A DNA stretch of 64,000 nucleotides. Source: Aeromicrobium erythreum (lineage in GTDB: Bacteria; Actinomycetota; Actinomycetes; Propionibacteriales; Nocardioidaceae). Location of the stretch: NCBI RefSeq assembly GCF_001509405.1, contig NZ_CP011502.1:3286001-3350000 (forward strand), written 5' to 3'. Below are positions 1-9,892 of this stretch, piece by piece. Below the pieces are notes generated by a model. The model was not told where the DNA came from, did no database searches, and was given only the letters and a program-made list of their open reading frames with translations. The translations under genes and the position numbers were made by a program. Every line of letters starts with the position of its first letter. Positions within the stretch are counted from its first letter, which is position 1.

Positions 1-773
1 CGTCCGATCACGCGCATGCGGTGGTCGCGGGGTGCCACGACGCTGCACGTGATGCGCGCGGCCGCTCCGCTCGCAAAGTGGAGGTTGGCCACGGAGTAGT
101 CGGGCGTTCCCGACAGACCGGGTACGTCCCCCGCCTTGCCCTCGATCAGCTCGCTCGAGAACGCCGTCACGGCGGTCACCGGTCCGAGGAGGCCGCAGAT
201 CCAGATGAGGTGGTATCCCAGGTGCTCGTAGGTGCACCCTTCGAGGATCTCCTCGACCAGGGGCCATGGTGCTCCCGTCGGACTGACGACCTCCTCGAAC
301 CCCATGAGATGGATGGGGTTGTCGTCGAGCTCGGCATAGACCAGGAGCGGTTGCCCGATCGCGCCGGACTGCACGAGCTCGAACATGGTGCGCACGCTGT
401 CGCTGAAGATGTTGCACGGCGCGGCGCCGAGCCGTACGCCATTCGTCTCCGCGGTGTCGAACAGGTCCCGGGTCTCCTCGACGGAGGTGGTGATCGGCTT
501 CTCCGAGTAGACGTGCTTCCCAGCCTCCAGGGCGCGCTTCGACACCTCGTAGTGCGACCCGATGTTGGTCAGGTTCACGACCATGTCGACCTGCGGGTCG
601 TCCAGGAGCTCGTCGTACGACGCGTACCCATGGAACCCGTAGTGCTCTGCGACGGCGCGCACTCGTTCTGGTCGCCGGTCGTAGACCCCAGCGACCTCCA
701 GCTCCGGGTGGGCGCGCACCGTCCTCATGTAGATGTCGAACACGAATCCGCAGCCGACGATCGCGATCTTCAT
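1..773 (-). CDS. Gfo/Idh/MocA-family NAD(P)-dependent oxidoreductase, C-terminus off the window
   Basis: The reading frame opens with ATG at 773 and stays open to the left edge, so about 257 N-terminal residues are visible. The protein begins with the Rossmann motif IAIVGCGFVFDIYM, and the typical family motif SEKPITTS (the catalytic-region EKP) follows about 90 residues later. The family oxidises or reduces sugars, often UDP- or inositol-type substrates, in the cytoplasm. Its ATG overlaps the TGA of the heparinase-like gene (ATGA), so the two are probably translationally coupled, in a minus-strand operon with an aldo/keto reductase. The context suggests a role in surface-sugar synthesis or turnover; the substrate cannot be read from the sequence. 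Confidence 0.85.
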   Translation of the reverse strand, partial: MKIAIVGCGFVFDIYMRTVRAHPELEVAGVYDRRPERVRAVAEHYGFHGYASYDELLDDPQVDMVVNLTNIGSHYEVSKRALEAGKHVYSEKPITTSVEETRDLFDTAETNGVRLGAAPCNIFSDSVRTMFELVQSGAIGQPLLVYAELDDNPIHLMGFEEVVSPTGAPWPLVEEILEGCTYEHLGYHLIWICGLLGPVTAVTAFSSELIEGKAGDVPGLSGTPDYSVANLHFASGAAARITCSVVAPRDHRMRVIG

Positions 774-2563
774 GCCGGATGCTCCTTTCGCTCCACCCGC
801 TCTGCGACGGGACGGCTGTTCACGGCGACCTGCCACTCGAGGTCGTGACTCGAGTCGAGCGAAGGCTTCAGGTCGATCAATGTCGCGGCGCGACTCTCGA
901 GGTAGCGACAGGCCCACGCGCCGTCGCGCACGCCGGCGACGTCGCCGTGGGTCACGGCGATCTCGGCCTCCTTGTCGTCCGAGCGGAACAGGACGCGATC
1001 CCGTTGGCTGTCGACGAGAGTCCATCCGTCGGAGACGGTGAGCGTGACGACAGCCTCGTCCCGTCGTCCCGACCAGCTGTCACGCACCACGACCGAGCCG
1101 CGCCCGAGGCTCACGCGTCGCCGGACCGTCGGGCCACCTGGGAGCGGCAGCTCTCCCGTGGCTGACTGCTCGTCGTCCGCCACCTGGATGGAAGCCCGCG
1201 CCATCCGACCCACACGGAAGCAGCCGAGGTACTCGACCGGTTCGAGTCCCTCCACCCGGGGACCGTTGTGGCTGGCAGCCGACCGCTCGAGGGTCCGCCG
1301 TTCACCGGTGGAGTACTGGAACGTGCCAGGGTCAACGATGAACCGCCGCCCCGCGACGTCGACCTCGACCGAGAGGAAGTCCGCGTGCCCGTGACCGGGA
1401 TTCCACGACGGGCCGATGGCTCCCCCGTCCATGAGCGCAAAGACGTCCTCGCCCTCGAGCCGGACGTATCCAGCCGAGTCGAGCACGCTGGTGGGCCTGA
1501 CGTCCTGCCCGTCCAAGACGTCGCTGATCGGGGGGACCTCCTCGAACCAGCTGTCGTTGAACAACGCGATCTCGCCGTCGGGATGCGTGAGGGACGCCCA
1601 GGCCTTCAGAGCCTTGTCGTGCGTCTTCTTGGCCTCGTCGCGGACCCGCTGCGACAGGAACGGCGTCTTGGCGAAGACGTCGAGCGCCATCACGGCAAGA
1701 CCTTGATACATCGCTGATCGCTCGGCGATCACTCCGTCGGGCAGGACGCAGGCACGCATCGACCTGCGGACCTCGCGGTTCAGTCGGCGCTTCGTGCGCC
1801 GAGGGACGCGGCGGGCGTAGCTGTAGTACAGGCACAGCGCGGCCAGGTTCCGCTCGACATGGTTGTTGCGCAGCTCGTGCTCGACGTTGACCTGCACGAA
1901 CGCCACGTTCCACCGGAGGAACTCGTCGAGCTCATCGGTCAGCGTCGTCGGCAGCTCGCGCCCTTCTAGCGCGAGCACGTAACCGCTCAGGATCGCGAGG
2001 ATCCTGTGGGAGACGCTGTAGGGGAACCAGTAGGAGGAGAAACAACCCTCGATCCCGAAGTCCGCGGTCGTCCGATACCCCCGCACGAGACTCTCGACCG
2101 CCGCCAGGTGCGTCTCCCCTCCGTCGATCAGCATGGGACAGACAAAGCCCATGTGACCGAGCTTCATGCGCCAGAGGTGGAAGTCGGACTCGGCGTCGAC
2201 GCGGTGGTGCCAGTCGATACGTGCGACATCATGGAAGTCGACCTTCTGGCCGAAGAACTCGAACTCCGCCCGAGCCGCACGGTCGATCGTCTCGACGTAC
2301 TCGGCGTAGTAGAACGGCGCCACGGCGCGCGCCAGCTCGGTGGACCGGGCGGGTCGGCGCCCCAGCTCGAGCGGCGGCACCGAGCGGGCGACGCGCGCGA
2401 CGTAGCGGTGGTAGAGGTCGGGTCGGGCGCGAGCGATGCGGTTCCGCACGATCCGCTTCACGTGGTAGGCGACCTGGCGCAACGACAGCCGCGACGCTGC
2501 CCGCACCATCACACGAGCCGAGGACGCGCTCAAGACTCGTACCGCGCGCTCATGGGTGGCCAC
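770..2563 (-). CDS. Heparinase II/III-family protein
   Basis: About 597 residues if started at the GTG at 2563, or 579 if started at the ATG at 2509; neither has a clear ribosome site. The N-terminal half is a mostly helical alginate-lyase-like domain with the NNHVERN motif, and the C-terminal half is a beta-rich heparinase II/III domain with GHGHADFLSVEV and FIVDPGTFQYSTG, which are family hallmarks. Such proteins cleave or bind acidic polysaccharides and are common in exopolysaccharide loci. No signal peptide is evident. The gene overlaps the downstream oxidoreductase by 4 nt and the upstream aldo/keto reductase by about 14 nt with the GTG start. Lyase activity is a family inference; it could be a biosynthetic accessory protein. 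Confidence 0.8.
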   Translation of the reverse strand: MATHERAVRVLSASSARVMVRAASRLSLRQVAYHVKRIVRNRIARARPDLYHRYVARVARSVPPLELGRRPARSTELARAVAPFYYAEYVETIDRAARAEFEFFGQKVDFHDVARIDWHHRVDAESDFHLWRMKLGHMGFVCPMLIDGGETHLAAVESLVRGYRTTADFGIEGCFSSYWFPYSVSHRILAILSGYVLALEGRELPTTLTDELDEFLRWNVAFVQVNVEHELRNNHVERNLAALCLYYSYARRVPRRTKRRLNREVRRSMRACVLPDGVIAERSAMYQGLAVMALDVFAKTPFLSQRVRDEAKKTHDKALKAWASLTHPDGEIALFNDSWFEEVPPISDVLDGQDVRPTSVLDSAGYVRLEGEDVFALMDGGAIGPSWNPGHGHADFLSVEVDVAGRRFIVDPGTFQYSTGERRTLERSAASHNGPRVEGLEPVEYLGCFRVGRMARASIQVADDEQSATGELPLPGGPTVRRRVSLGRGSVVVRDSWSGRRDEAVVTLTVSDGWTLVDSQRDRVLFRSDDKEAEIAVTHGDVAGVRDGAWACRYLESRAATLIDLKPSLDSSHDLEWQVAVNSRPVAERVERKEHPA

Positions 2564-3419
2564 CGGTGCACGAGCGGGCAGCCTCGACCGACGCAGCCAG
2601 ACTCGACGTCCTTGTCGCCCCGACGAGCGTGATCGCCACCAACGGATCGTTGATGGAACGACAGATCCGGTCCTGCGCGAGCTCACTGGGGCGCGGATGG
2701 CCCGACAGTGAGCCGATGCCGCCAAGAACCTCCCGCGCAATCACCGCTACGCCCAGAACTCGTGCGCGGTCGAGCACCTCGGCGTAGTCGTCCGAGCCTG
2801 GGTGCAACGGGAGCTGCAGCACCGATATCCGGCCGTCGTCGAGGCAGGCGTTGGCAGTGGCGACGTCGTCGACGGACACGCCGACGTACCTCACGTCTCC
2901 TGCGAGCCTGGCGTCCTCGAGGCCTGCCGTCGCTTCCCCTCGCTCGACGATCTCGACCGGAGGGCTGTGAAGCATCAGCACGTCGACGTACTCGCGCCGA
3001 AGACGACGAAGGCTCCCGTGGAGGCTCGACCTGAGGCGCGAGGGCTCCCAGTTCGTGGGCATCGGCTTGGCGCGCGCGGACCCGACGGTCTGCTTCGCTG
3101 CGGTCGACCGTCTCACCGAGCCTCTGAGAAGCCCCTTCACGGGCACGAGGGCGCGCTTCGGCCAAGGCACGTACTTTCCGGCCTTGGTCACCACGACCAC
3201 ATCGTCGCGCCGACTCATCGCCTCGCCGATCAGGCGTTCGCTGTCGCCCTGGCCATAGATGTTGGACGTGTCGAAGAACCGCACACCCTCTTCGAGCGCA
3301 AGCGCGAGGACAGTACGCGCCTCGTCCGGCGATGCTCCCCCGACCGAACCAAGCCTGCTGCACCCGAGTCCGAGCGGCAGCGCTCCCGCCGGGAGCAGGT
3401 CCACCGGTCCACGTCTCAT
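2550..3419 (-). CDS. Aldo/keto reductase
   Basis: 289 residues from the ATG at 3419, which is preceded by a GAGAGGG ribosome site; an upstream in-frame ATG at 3458 is less likely. The catalytic tetrad of the family is visible: Asp and Tyr in [10 protein letters not shown], Lys in VVVTKAGKY, and His in LMLHSPP. The (beta/alpha)8 fold uses NADPH to reduce carbonyls. It is the first gene of the three-gene minus-strand unit with the heparinase-like and Gfo/Idh genes, so a sugar-derived substrate is likely. It is divergent from rfbA across about 210 bp. Unlike EryBII near 47 kb, it has no marked similarity to deoxysugar 2,3-reductases. Confidence 0.85.
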   Translation of the reverse strand: MRRGPVDLLPAGALPLGLGCSRLGSVGGASPDEARTVLALALEEGVRFFDTSNIYGQGDSERLIGEAMSRRDDVVVVTKAGKYVPWPKRALVPVKGLLRGSVRRSTAAKQTVGSARAKPMPTNWEPSRLRSSLHGSLRRLRREYVDVLMLHSPPVEIVERGEATAGLEDARLAGDVRYVGVSVDDVATANACLDDGRISVLQLPLHPGSDDYAEVLDRARVLGVAVIAREVLGGIGSLSGHPRPSELAQDRICRSINDPLVAITLVGATRTSSLAASVEAARSCTGGHP

Positions 3420-3630
3420 CGATCGCCCTCTCGCCGGGATCTCCAGCACGTCGTCCACATCGTGTCACGGGCGCGGTGCCGCGCGAGAGCGTTTGAGAGC
3501 GCCATCCAAGAGGGCTCGATCACAGATCGGCTCGACTCAGGGTCGCGTGACCGTGCGAACCGCGCGACGAGGCGCCGTGACTACGGCCTCCTCATATCGT
3601 TGGTCCGTTCATGGAGACGGACGTGCACCG

Positions 3631-4497
3631 ATGAAGGGCATCATCCTGGCCGGCGGCACCGGTACCCGTCTGCACCCGATCACCGAGGGCATCAGCAAGC
3701 AGCTCATGCCGGTCTACGACAAGCCGATGATCTACTACCCGCTGTCGACGCTCATGCTGGCCGGCATCCGGGACATCCTCATCATCACGACGCCACACGA
3801 GGCCGACGGTTTCGAGCGGCTTCTCGGGGACGGCAGCCAGTTCGGCATCCGTCTCACGTACGCCCAGCAGCCCAGCCCCGACGGCCTCGCCCAGGCATAC
3901 ATCATCGGCGCCGACCACGTCGGGACGAGCCACAGCGCACTCGTGCTCGGCGACAACATCTTCTATGGCACCGGCCTCGGATCCACGCTCAGCCGGTTCA
4001 AGGAGATGGACGGTGCCGCGATCTTCGGGTATCGCATGGCCGACCCGCGACCGTACGGCGTCGTCGAGTTCGCCGACGACGGCCGCGTGCTCTCCATCGA
4101 GGAGAAGCCAGCGGAGCCGAAGAGTCCCTTCGCCATCCCCGGCCTCTACTTCTTCGACAGCGACGTCGTCGAGTACGCCCACGAGCTGAAGCCGTCGGAC
4201 CGCGGCGAGCTCGAGATCACCGGCCTGCAGGAGCGCTACCTCGAGGAGGGCCGGCTGCACGTCGAGATCCTCGAGCGTGGCACCGCCTGGCTCGACACCG
4301 GAACCTTCGACTCCCTCAACGACGCCTCCAACTTCGTCCGCTCCGTCGAGTCCCGTCAGGGCCTCAAGGTCGGCGCGCCGGAGGAGATCGCCTGGCGTCT
4401 CGGGTACATCGACGACGACCAGCTACGTGCCCGTGGCGAGCGGCTGCACAAGAGCGGTTACGGCCGCTACCTGCTCGATCTCCTGGCCCACGTCTGA
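3631..4497 (+). CDS. rfbA: Glucose-1-phosphate thymidylyltransferase (first copy)
   Basis: 288 residues, the usual RmlA length. It joins dTTP and glucose-1-phosphate to make dTDP-glucose in the cytoplasm. The nucleotide-binding motif [11 protein letters not shown] lies at the N-terminus, followed by [28 protein letters not shown] with the metal-binding Asp, EEKP with the active-site Lys, and WLDTGT near the C-terminus. It is followed by the Wzz/BY-kinase gene, which points to rhamnose-type precursor supply for the surface polysaccharide. A second, clearly related rfbA lies at 29010 next to eryCI. The ATG at 3631 aligns with the family start, and the frame upstream has no family sequence. Confidence 0.95.
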   Translation: MKGIILAGGTGTRLHPITEGISKQLMPVYDKPMIYYPLSTLMLAGIRDILIITTPHEADGFERLLGDGSQFGIRLTYAQQPSPDGLAQAYIIGADHVGTSHSALVLGDNIFYGTGLGSTLSRFKEMDGAAIFGYRMADPRPYGVVEFADDGRVLSIEEKPAEPKSPFAIPGLYFFDSDVVEYAHELKPSDRGELEITGLQERYLEEGRLHVEILERGTAWLDTGTFDSLNDASNFVRSVESRQGLKVGAPEEIAWRLGYIDDDQLRARGERLHKSGYGRYLLDLLAHV

Positions 4498-4623
4498 GCA
4501 TCGCGCACGATTCGCCCGCACGACGTCACAGCCAAGTCGTCCACGATCCCCACCCGCCTCGCCTAGAGTGAGGCGCATCCCTCGGTCTCGGGGGCCGCCG
4601 TCATCACCACTCGGGAGCTGTAC

Positions 4624-6240
4624 GTGGACCTGCGGGACTACCTGACCATCCTTCGTCACCGCTGGTTGCTCATCGCGTCCGTGGCCCTCGGTGTCGTCGC
4701 CTTGGCAGCGCTCGCCACCTGGCGCACCACGCCCGAGTACGCGTCGTCCACCGACCTGTTCATCTCCACCTCGCAGGCCGCCGACGACAGCCAGGCCTTC
4801 CAGGGCAGCCAGTTCTCGCTGCAGCGCGTGAAGAGCTACGCCGAGATGGTCAACCAGAACGAGGTCACCCGGCGCGTCATCCGCAACCTCGACCTCGACG
4901 AGACACCGGCCGAGCTGAGCCAGCAGATCACCGCCACGTCGCAGCTTGACACGGTCATCCTGACGATCACGGTCACCGACCCGTCGCCCGAGCGCGCCCA
5001 GCGCATCGCCGAGACCACCGCAGACGTGTTCGTCGGGTACGTCGGCGAGCTCGAGACGCCGCCCGGCAAGGACCAGGCCACCATCAAGGCCACCGTCACC
5101 AACCAGGCCACGGCGCCGGCGTCACCCGTCTCGCCCCAACCGTCTCGTAATCTCGTCATCGGCCTCGCCTTGGGCCTTCTCCTCGGCGCCGGCATCGCCG
5201 TGCTGCGCGAGACCCTCGACTCCTCCGTCAAGACGCACAAGCAGCTCGAGGAGCTCGCCGAGGCGCCGGTCATCGGCGCCATCCCGTTCGACAACGGCGC
5301 CGACGGCGCCCCGCTCATCTCCGAGATCGACCCGTACTCCCCGCGCGCCGAAGCCTTCCGCGTGCTGCGCACCAACCTGCAGTTCATCGACCCCGACGCC
5401 AACAAGAAGGTCTTCGTGCTCTCCAGCGCGCTGCCGGGCGAGGGCAAGAGCACCACGGCCGTCAACCTCGCGCTCGCGCTCGCCGAGGGCGGTCAGAAGG
5501 TCGCGCTGGTGGAGGGCGACATGCGACGCCCCCGCGTGGCGCAGTACCTCGGGCTCGTCGAGGCCGTCGGCCTCACCACGGTGCTCGTCGGCCGTGTGGA
5601 GCTGCCCGACGCCATGCAGGAGACCGGCGTCTCCGGCCTGTCGGTGCTCTCGAGCGGCAAGACGCCGCCCAACCCCGCCGAGCTCCTGCAGTCGCGCGCC
5701 ATGGTGAGCCTCGTCGAGCAGCTGCGCGCCGAGTACGACGTCGTGCTCATCGACGCCCCGCCGCTCCTGCCGGTCACCGACGCCGCGCTGATCTCCAGCG
5801 TCGTCGACGGCGCCGTGCTCGTCGTCCGCCACGGCAAGACCTCCAGCGACCAGGTGCGCGCCGCGGTCGGACGGCTCGAGGGCGTCGGCGCCAAGCCCGT
5901 CGCGGCCGTCTTCAACATGACGCCCGTGAAGTCCGGGCGCTACGGGTACGGCTACGGGTACGGCTACGGCTACGCGCCGACGGACACCGACAGCGTGGAG
6001 GCCGCGGAGGACCGCCCCGAGCCCGCTTCGACCCGACGCGGCTCCAAGCGCCGCGCCGACACCACGCAGCAACAGCAGCAGCGTCAGTCGCACCCGGTGA
6101 CCGCCCGTCGGCGCACCGACCGCTCGGGCGACCTCGACGCCCTCGACGACGCCGTGGGTCGCGAGCCCAGCCGCCGCCTCGACGCGAGCCGCGGCCTCCC
6201 GGACGACCCCGAGATCGACGATCCGGGCCGCCAGGCCTGA
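4624..6240 (+). CDS. Wzz/BY-kinase fusion: polysaccharide co-polymerase with tyrosine kinase domain
   Basis: 538 residues from GTG 4624. An N-terminal Wzz domain sits between two membrane helices (about 12-33 and 176-195) and is followed by a cytoplasmic bacterial tyrosine kinase. Walker A is ALPGEGKST (about 269-277), Walker A' is VALVEGDMRRP (about 293-303), and Walker B is VVLIDAPP (about 373-380). A tyrosine cluster of six Tyr alternating with Gly follows at about 440-450, the expected autophosphorylation tail. After it comes an unusual basic, Gln-rich extension (QQQQQ at about 482-486). Such proteins set the chain length and export of capsular or exopolysaccharide. Single-chain Wzz-kinase fusions are the usual form in Gram-positive actinobacteria. 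Confidence 0.92.
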   Translation: MDLRDYLTILRHRWLLIASVALGVVALAALATWRTTPEYASSTDLFISTSQAADDSQAFQGSQFSLQRVKSYAEMVNQNEVTRRVIRNLDLDETPAELSQQITATSQLDTVILTITVTDPSPERAQRIAETTADVFVGYVGELETPPGKDQATIKATVTNQATAPASPVSPQPSRNLVIGLALGLLLGAGIAVLRETLDSSVKTHKQLEELAEAPVIGAIPFDNGADGAPLISEIDPYSPRAEAFRVLRTNLQFIDPDANKKVFVLSSALPGEGKSTTAVNLALALAEGGQKVALVEGDMRRPRVAQYLGLVEAVGLTTVLVGRVELPDAMQETGVSGLSVLSSGKTPPNPAELLQSRAMVSLVEQLRAEYDVVLIDAPPLLPVTDAALISSVVDGAVLVVRHGKTSSDQVRAAVGRLEGVGAKPVAAVFNMTPVKSGRYGYGYGYGYGYAPTDTDSVEAAEDRPEPASTRRGSKRRADTTQQQQQRQSHPVTARRRTDRSGDLDALDDAVGREPSRRLDASRGLPDDPEIDDPGRQA

Positions 6241-6396
6241 TCTCCCGGGCGTCTCAGTCCGTGCGGACCGGTCGTTCGTCCCGACGGCTTGTGTCATGAG
6301 TCACAGCTCGGCTTCCTGAAAAGACGGGAAAAATCCCCCAGACACGCCGTCAGCAAGTTGGCCCGTGTTGCGTCCGTGTGAATAGTTTGGACAAGT

Positions 6397-6427
6397 TTGG
6401 TTCGCGAGGGCTTTTCACCGCTACTGT
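6397..6427 (+). promoter_or_regulatory. Putative sigma-70-type promoter of the LPDTG gene
   Basis: TTGGTT (6397-6402) and TACTGT (6422-6427), separated by 19 nt, lie in a noticeably AT-richer stretch (about 6300-6470) upstream of the gene at 6481. This would give a 5' leader of about 45 nt. The spacer is longer than ideal, so this is only a candidate. Confidence 0.3.
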
Positions 6428-6480
6428 TAGCCGGGAACCACTGGTTTTGTGGTCGTCTTCTACATCCCTCGGAGCTTCAC

Positions 6481-7053
6481 ATGCGCAGCACTCGTCTGGC
6501 CATCGCTGGCCTCGTGGCCGGTCTGGTCACCCTCTTCTCCGCCGGCTCGGCGTTCGCCTACGGCGACGAGCCCATCATCACCATCCCCGGTGGCAGCGCC
6601 GCCGCGGGTGTCCAGGTCGCTCCCGGCGGTCAGTTCTCCTTCTCCGGCACCTTCGGTGGCGCCGAGGTCGAGTCCTACTCCGCCACGCTGCTCGGCCAGA
6701 ACGTCGGTGGCGGCACGAACACCACCACCTGGAACGTCTCCGGCCAGGCGCCGAACGAGAACGGCACCTTCGAGATCGTCATGACGATCACGACGGCCGA
6801 CGACATCGCCCCCAGCGCGAGCGGCCTGAAGTCCGGCTTCGTCCCGGTCCAGCAGACCTACACCAAGACGATCAAGCTCGTCGTGGGCACGGGCGTCGCT
6901 GACGCCGGCACCGGTACCGGCGCTGGCAGCGGCGACAACGCCAGCGGCGCGCTGCCCGACACGGGCGGCTCGAACGTCCTCCTCCTCGCGGGTGGCGCAG
7001 CCCTCGTGCTCGCCGGCGCCGGCGTCATCGCCGCCCGCCGTCGTCACAGCTGA
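6481..7053 (+). CDS. Secreted cell-wall-anchored protein with LPDTG sorting signal
   Basis: 190 residues from the ATG at 6481. A Sec signal peptide is present (charged MRSTR, hydrophobic core, AFA cleavage site near residue 26). The middle is a beta-rich domain high in Thr, Gly and Ser that I do not recognise. It is followed by a Gly/Thr/Ala linker (about 140-156), the sortase motif LPDTG (about 158-162), a hydrophobic segment and a RRRHS tail. A sortase would cleave between Thr and Gly and attach it to peptidoglycan. An in-frame start 84 nt upstream would spoil the signal peptide, so 6481 is preferred. It lies between the Wzz-kinase and DUF4012 genes and has its own terminator. Confidence 0.88.
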   Translation: MRSTRLAIAGLVAGLVTLFSAGSAFAYGDEPIITIPGGSAAAGVQVAPGGQFSFSGTFGGAEVESYSATLLGQNVGGGTNTTTWNVSGQAPNENGTFEIVMTITTADDIAPSASGLKSGFVPVQQTYTKTIKLVVGTGVADAGTGTGAGSGDNASGALPDTGGSNVLLLAGGAALVLAGAGVIAARRRHS

Positions 7054-7085
7054 TCGCGTCGCTCCGCGAAGCACGACCCTGACGT

Positions 7086-7124
7086 CCGCCACCTCCACCA
7101 GCCTCCGGGCTGGGGAGGTGGCGG
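7086..7124 (+). terminator. Strong hairpin terminator after the LPDTG gene
   Basis: An 11-bp stem (7086-7096 with 7114-7124, CCGCCACCTCC paired with GGAGGTGGCGG) continues through a single bulged A into a further 6-bp stem (CCAGCC/GGCTGG) closed by a TCCG loop. There is no T-run, as is common for high-GC terminators. Confidence 0.75.
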
Positions 7125-7165
7125 AGTCATGTCTGCGCCGAAACCGTCGGCTCGACCCGCGACCC

Positions 7166-7171
7166 TAGGAT
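7166..7171 (+). promoter_or_regulatory. -10 element TAGGAT, probably giving a leaderless transcript
   Basis: TAGGAT ends 6 nt before the ATG at 7178 and no ribosome site lies between. The same TAnnnT-N6/7-start layout recurs at six other genes in this window. Confidence 0.5.
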
Positions 7172-7177
7172 CACGCC

Positions 7178-8989
7178 ATGGCCTCCCGCACCCGCTCGTC
7201 GCGCTCCTCAGGCAGCGCACGGCGCAAGAGCCGCAAGCAGCGCAACCGCAAGCCGCTGTGGATCGGCCTGGGCGTCGTCGTCCTCGTCGCGATCGGCGTC
7301 GTCGGGTGGATGGGCTACGAGGCGTCGCAGGCGCAGAAGGCCATCACGTCAGCCACGGGCGAGGCGCAGGACCTGCAGTCGCAGATCACCAGCGGCGACA
7401 CGGAGCTCGCACGCAATACCCTGCGTGCGCTGCAGCAGAGCACCACCACCGCCCGCACCCGCACCGACGGCCCCCTGTGGGGCGCCGCCACCCACGTGCC
7501 CTTCGTCGGCTCCAGCGTCGACGCCGTGCAGACCGCCGCCGACGCCCTCGACGACATCGCCCAGCGTGCCCTGCCGCCCGTCGTCGACACCGCGCAGTCG
7601 CTCGACGCCAACACCTTCCGGCCCAAGGATGGCCGCTTCCCGCTCCGTGAGTTCGCCGGGCTGGTGCGTCCGGTCAGCACCGCCGCGAACGTCCTCACCG
7701 AGAACCGTCGCCGCATCGACGCCATCGACGACTCCGCCATCGTCGGCCCCCTCCGCAAGCCCGTGCAGGAGCTCAAGGACAAGCTCGGCACCGCGCAGCA
7801 GGCCGCCGACGCCGCCGCCAAGGCGCTGCGCATCGCGCCCCGCATGCTCGGTGCCGACGGCACCCGCACCTACCTGGTCATGTTCCAGAACAATGCGGAG
7901 TCGCGGTCGCTCGGTGGTATCCCCGGCGCACTCGCGCTCGTCACCGCCCGCAACGGCCGGCTCAGCTTCAACCAGCAGTTCACCATCCGCGAGCTCGGCG
8001 AGTTCGACGACCCGGTCGTGCGCATCAGCGATGACGAGGAGCGCACCTTCGGCAGCCTCATCGCCGAGGACATCCGCGACACCACCATCACGCCCGACTT
8101 CCCCCGTGTCGCCACCATCGCTCGCGCCATGGTGCAGCGCTCGCTCGGCACCAAGGTCGACGGCGTGCTGTCCATCGACCCCGTCGCCCTCTCCTACGCG
8201 CTCGACGGCACCGGCTCCATCCGGCTCACCGACGGCAGGGTGCTCACGTCCGCGAACGCCGTCGAGATCCTGCTCAACACCGTGTACGCACGGTTCCCCG
8301 ACCCGCAGGTGCAGGACCTCTTCTTCGCCGACGCGGCGCAGCGCATCTTCAGCTCCGTCCTCGGCGGACGCGGCGACTCCCGCAAGACCCTCGAGGGTCT
8401 GACGAAGGCCGTCGACGAGCGGCGCATCCTGCTGTGGAGCGCCGACAAGACGGTCGAGGACGACCTCGCCGGCACGCGCCTGTCGGGCGAGCTGCCCGAG
8501 CCGAGCACCACGCCACGCATCGGCGTGTACCTGAACGACACCACCAGCTCCAAGATGCAGTACTACCTCGACTGGAGGACGACGGTGAAGTCCGAGGGCT
8601 GCCGCACCGACGGTCGCCAGACGCTGGTCGCCACCACCACCATCACGTCGAACGCACCAGCCGACGCCGCCGACCTGCCGCAGTACATCACCGGCAACGG
8701 CAACCGGGCCCCGCGCGGCGACCAGCAGCTGACCGTCCGCGTCGTCGCCCCCGCCGGCGGCACCGTCGACGACGTGAAGGCCGACGATGCCATCTCCCTC
8801 GACGAGAGCGGCCGCCTCGGCACCCGCCCCGTCGCCTACACGGCCTACGTCATCAAGCCCGGCCAGACCGTCACCATCCGCACCACCATGACGACCGGCA
8901 AGGACCAACGTCGCGGCGCGGTCGTGACGACGACGCCGGGCGTCCAGTCCTTCACCCAGGACCGCCGCTTCCCCACCTCCTGCTCCTGA
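7178..8989 (+). CDS. DUF4012 domain-containing membrane-anchored protein
   Basis: 603 residues. A basic N-terminus (many Arg/Lys/Ser in the first 25 residues) is followed by one membrane helix (about 26-45), then a large extracytoplasmic region containing the DUF4012 domain. The family is recognised by NNAESRSLGGIPGA and the later DGVLSIDP. Its function is not established; members are frequent in actinobacterial polysaccharide loci and resemble LytR/Wzy-associated surface proteins in context. The transcript is probably leaderless. The gene follows the terminator of the LPDTG gene, so it forms its own unit, and it ends just before the repeat field at 9.0 kb. Confidence 0.8.
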   Translation: MASRTRSSRSSGSARRKSRKQRNRKPLWIGLGVVVLVAIGVVGWMGYEASQAQKAITSATGEAQDLQSQITSGDTELARNTLRALQQSTTTARTRTDGPLWGAATHVPFVGSSVDAVQTAADALDDIAQRALPPVVDTAQSLDANTFRPKDGRFPLREFAGLVRPVSTAANVLTENRRRIDAIDDSAIVGPLRKPVQELKDKLGTAQQAADAAAKALRIAPRMLGADGTRTYLVMFQNNAESRSLGGIPGALALVTARNGRLSFNQQFTIRELGEFDDPVVRISDDEERTFGSLIAEDIRDTTITPDFPRVATIARAMVQRSLGTKVDGVLSIDPVALSYALDGTGSIRLTDGRVLTSANAVEILLNTVYARFPDPQVQDLFFADAAQRIFSSVLGGRGDSRKTLEGLTKAVDERRILLWSADKTVEDDLAGTRLSGELPEPSTTPRIGVYLNDTTSSKMQYYLDWRTTVKSEGCRTDGRQTLVATTTITSNAPADAADLPQYITGNGNRAPRGDQQLTVRVVAPAGGTVDDVKADDAISLDESGRLGTRPVAYTAYVIKPGQTVTIRTTMTTGKDQRRGAVVTTTPGVQSFTQDRRFPTSCS

Positions 8990-9010
8990 CCCCCACTCGT
9001 CGAGGAGCGA

Positions 9011-9883
9011 AGGGTTCCGCAGGTCGAGTAGGCAAGGGTTCTGCTGGTCGAGTAGTCAGGACGAGCTTGCGAAGTCCTGACGTATCGAGACCACCCGGCA
9101 ACGGCTCAGCGCGACCCGGCTCCCAGCGTCGGCTTGGAGGGGTCTCGATACGTCTCCGTCAGCTCCTTCGTCGCGACGTCGACTACTCGACCAGCGAAAC
9201 CCACCGCTGGCCGAGTAGCGGCCACGCGCGAGGCACGAGCGCCGTGGCTGCGTATCGAGACCACCCAGCAACGGCTCAGCGCGACCCGCCCCCAGCGACC
9301 GCTTGGAGTGGTCTCGATACGTCTCCGTCGGCTCCTTCGTCGCGACGTCGACTACTCGACCAACGAGACCTACCGCTGGTCGAGCAGGCAAGGGTTCCGC
9401 TGGTCGAGTAGTCAGGACGGCGAGCGCCAGCGAGCTCGTCCTGACGTATCGAGACCACCCGGCAACGGATCAGTGCGACTCAGTCCCCAGCGACGGCTTG
9501 GAGTGGTCTCGATACGTCTCCGTCAGCTCCTTCGTCGCAACGTCGACTACTCGACCAGCGGACCCACCGCCGGTCGAGTAGTCAGGACGAGCTTGCGAAG
9601 TCCTCACGTATCGAGACCACCCGGCAACAGATCAGTGCGACTCAGTCCCCAGCGACGGCTTGGAGTGGTCTCGATACGTCTCCGTCGGCTCCTTCGTCGC
9701 GACGTCGACTACCCGACCAGCGAAGGGTGCCGCTGGTCGAGTAGTCAGGACGAGCTTGCGAAGTCCTGACGTATCGAGACCACCCGGCAACGGATCAGTG
9801 CGACCCGGCTCCCAGCGAAAGCCCAGAGTGGTCTCGATACGTCTCCGCCAGCTCCTTTATCGCGACGTCGACTACTCGACCGG
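9011..9883. repeat. Palindromic repeat array, left block (10 elements, alternating orientation)
   Basis: Each element has the conserved ends TGGTCTCGATACG and CTACTCGACCA around a variable, mostly self-complementary core of about 25 nt. Elements alternate in orientation. Forward copies begin near 9140, 9309, 9504, 9667 and 9829; reverse copies begin near 9042, 9206, 9374, 9570 and 9731. About 46 nt of conserved spacer (starting CCCGGCAACGG) separates each reverse copy from the next forward copy, giving a unit of roughly 170 bp. Open frames in the block are by-products of the repeats. The block resembles REP/REPIN clusters in organisation, though the sequence is unrelated to enterobacterial REPs as far as I can tell. 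Confidence 0.9.
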
Positions 9884-9892
9884 CGGTCAGGC

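Noticed and set aside
2006..2787. Plus-strand open frames opposite the heparinase gene
   Set aside because: They are shadow frames with no family features; the minus-strand gene has clear heparinase motifs.
5938..5975. TACGG(G/C) hexamer repeats as a regulatory repeat
   Set aside because: They encode the Tyr-Gly tail of the BY-kinase in frame, which is an expected feature of the protein.
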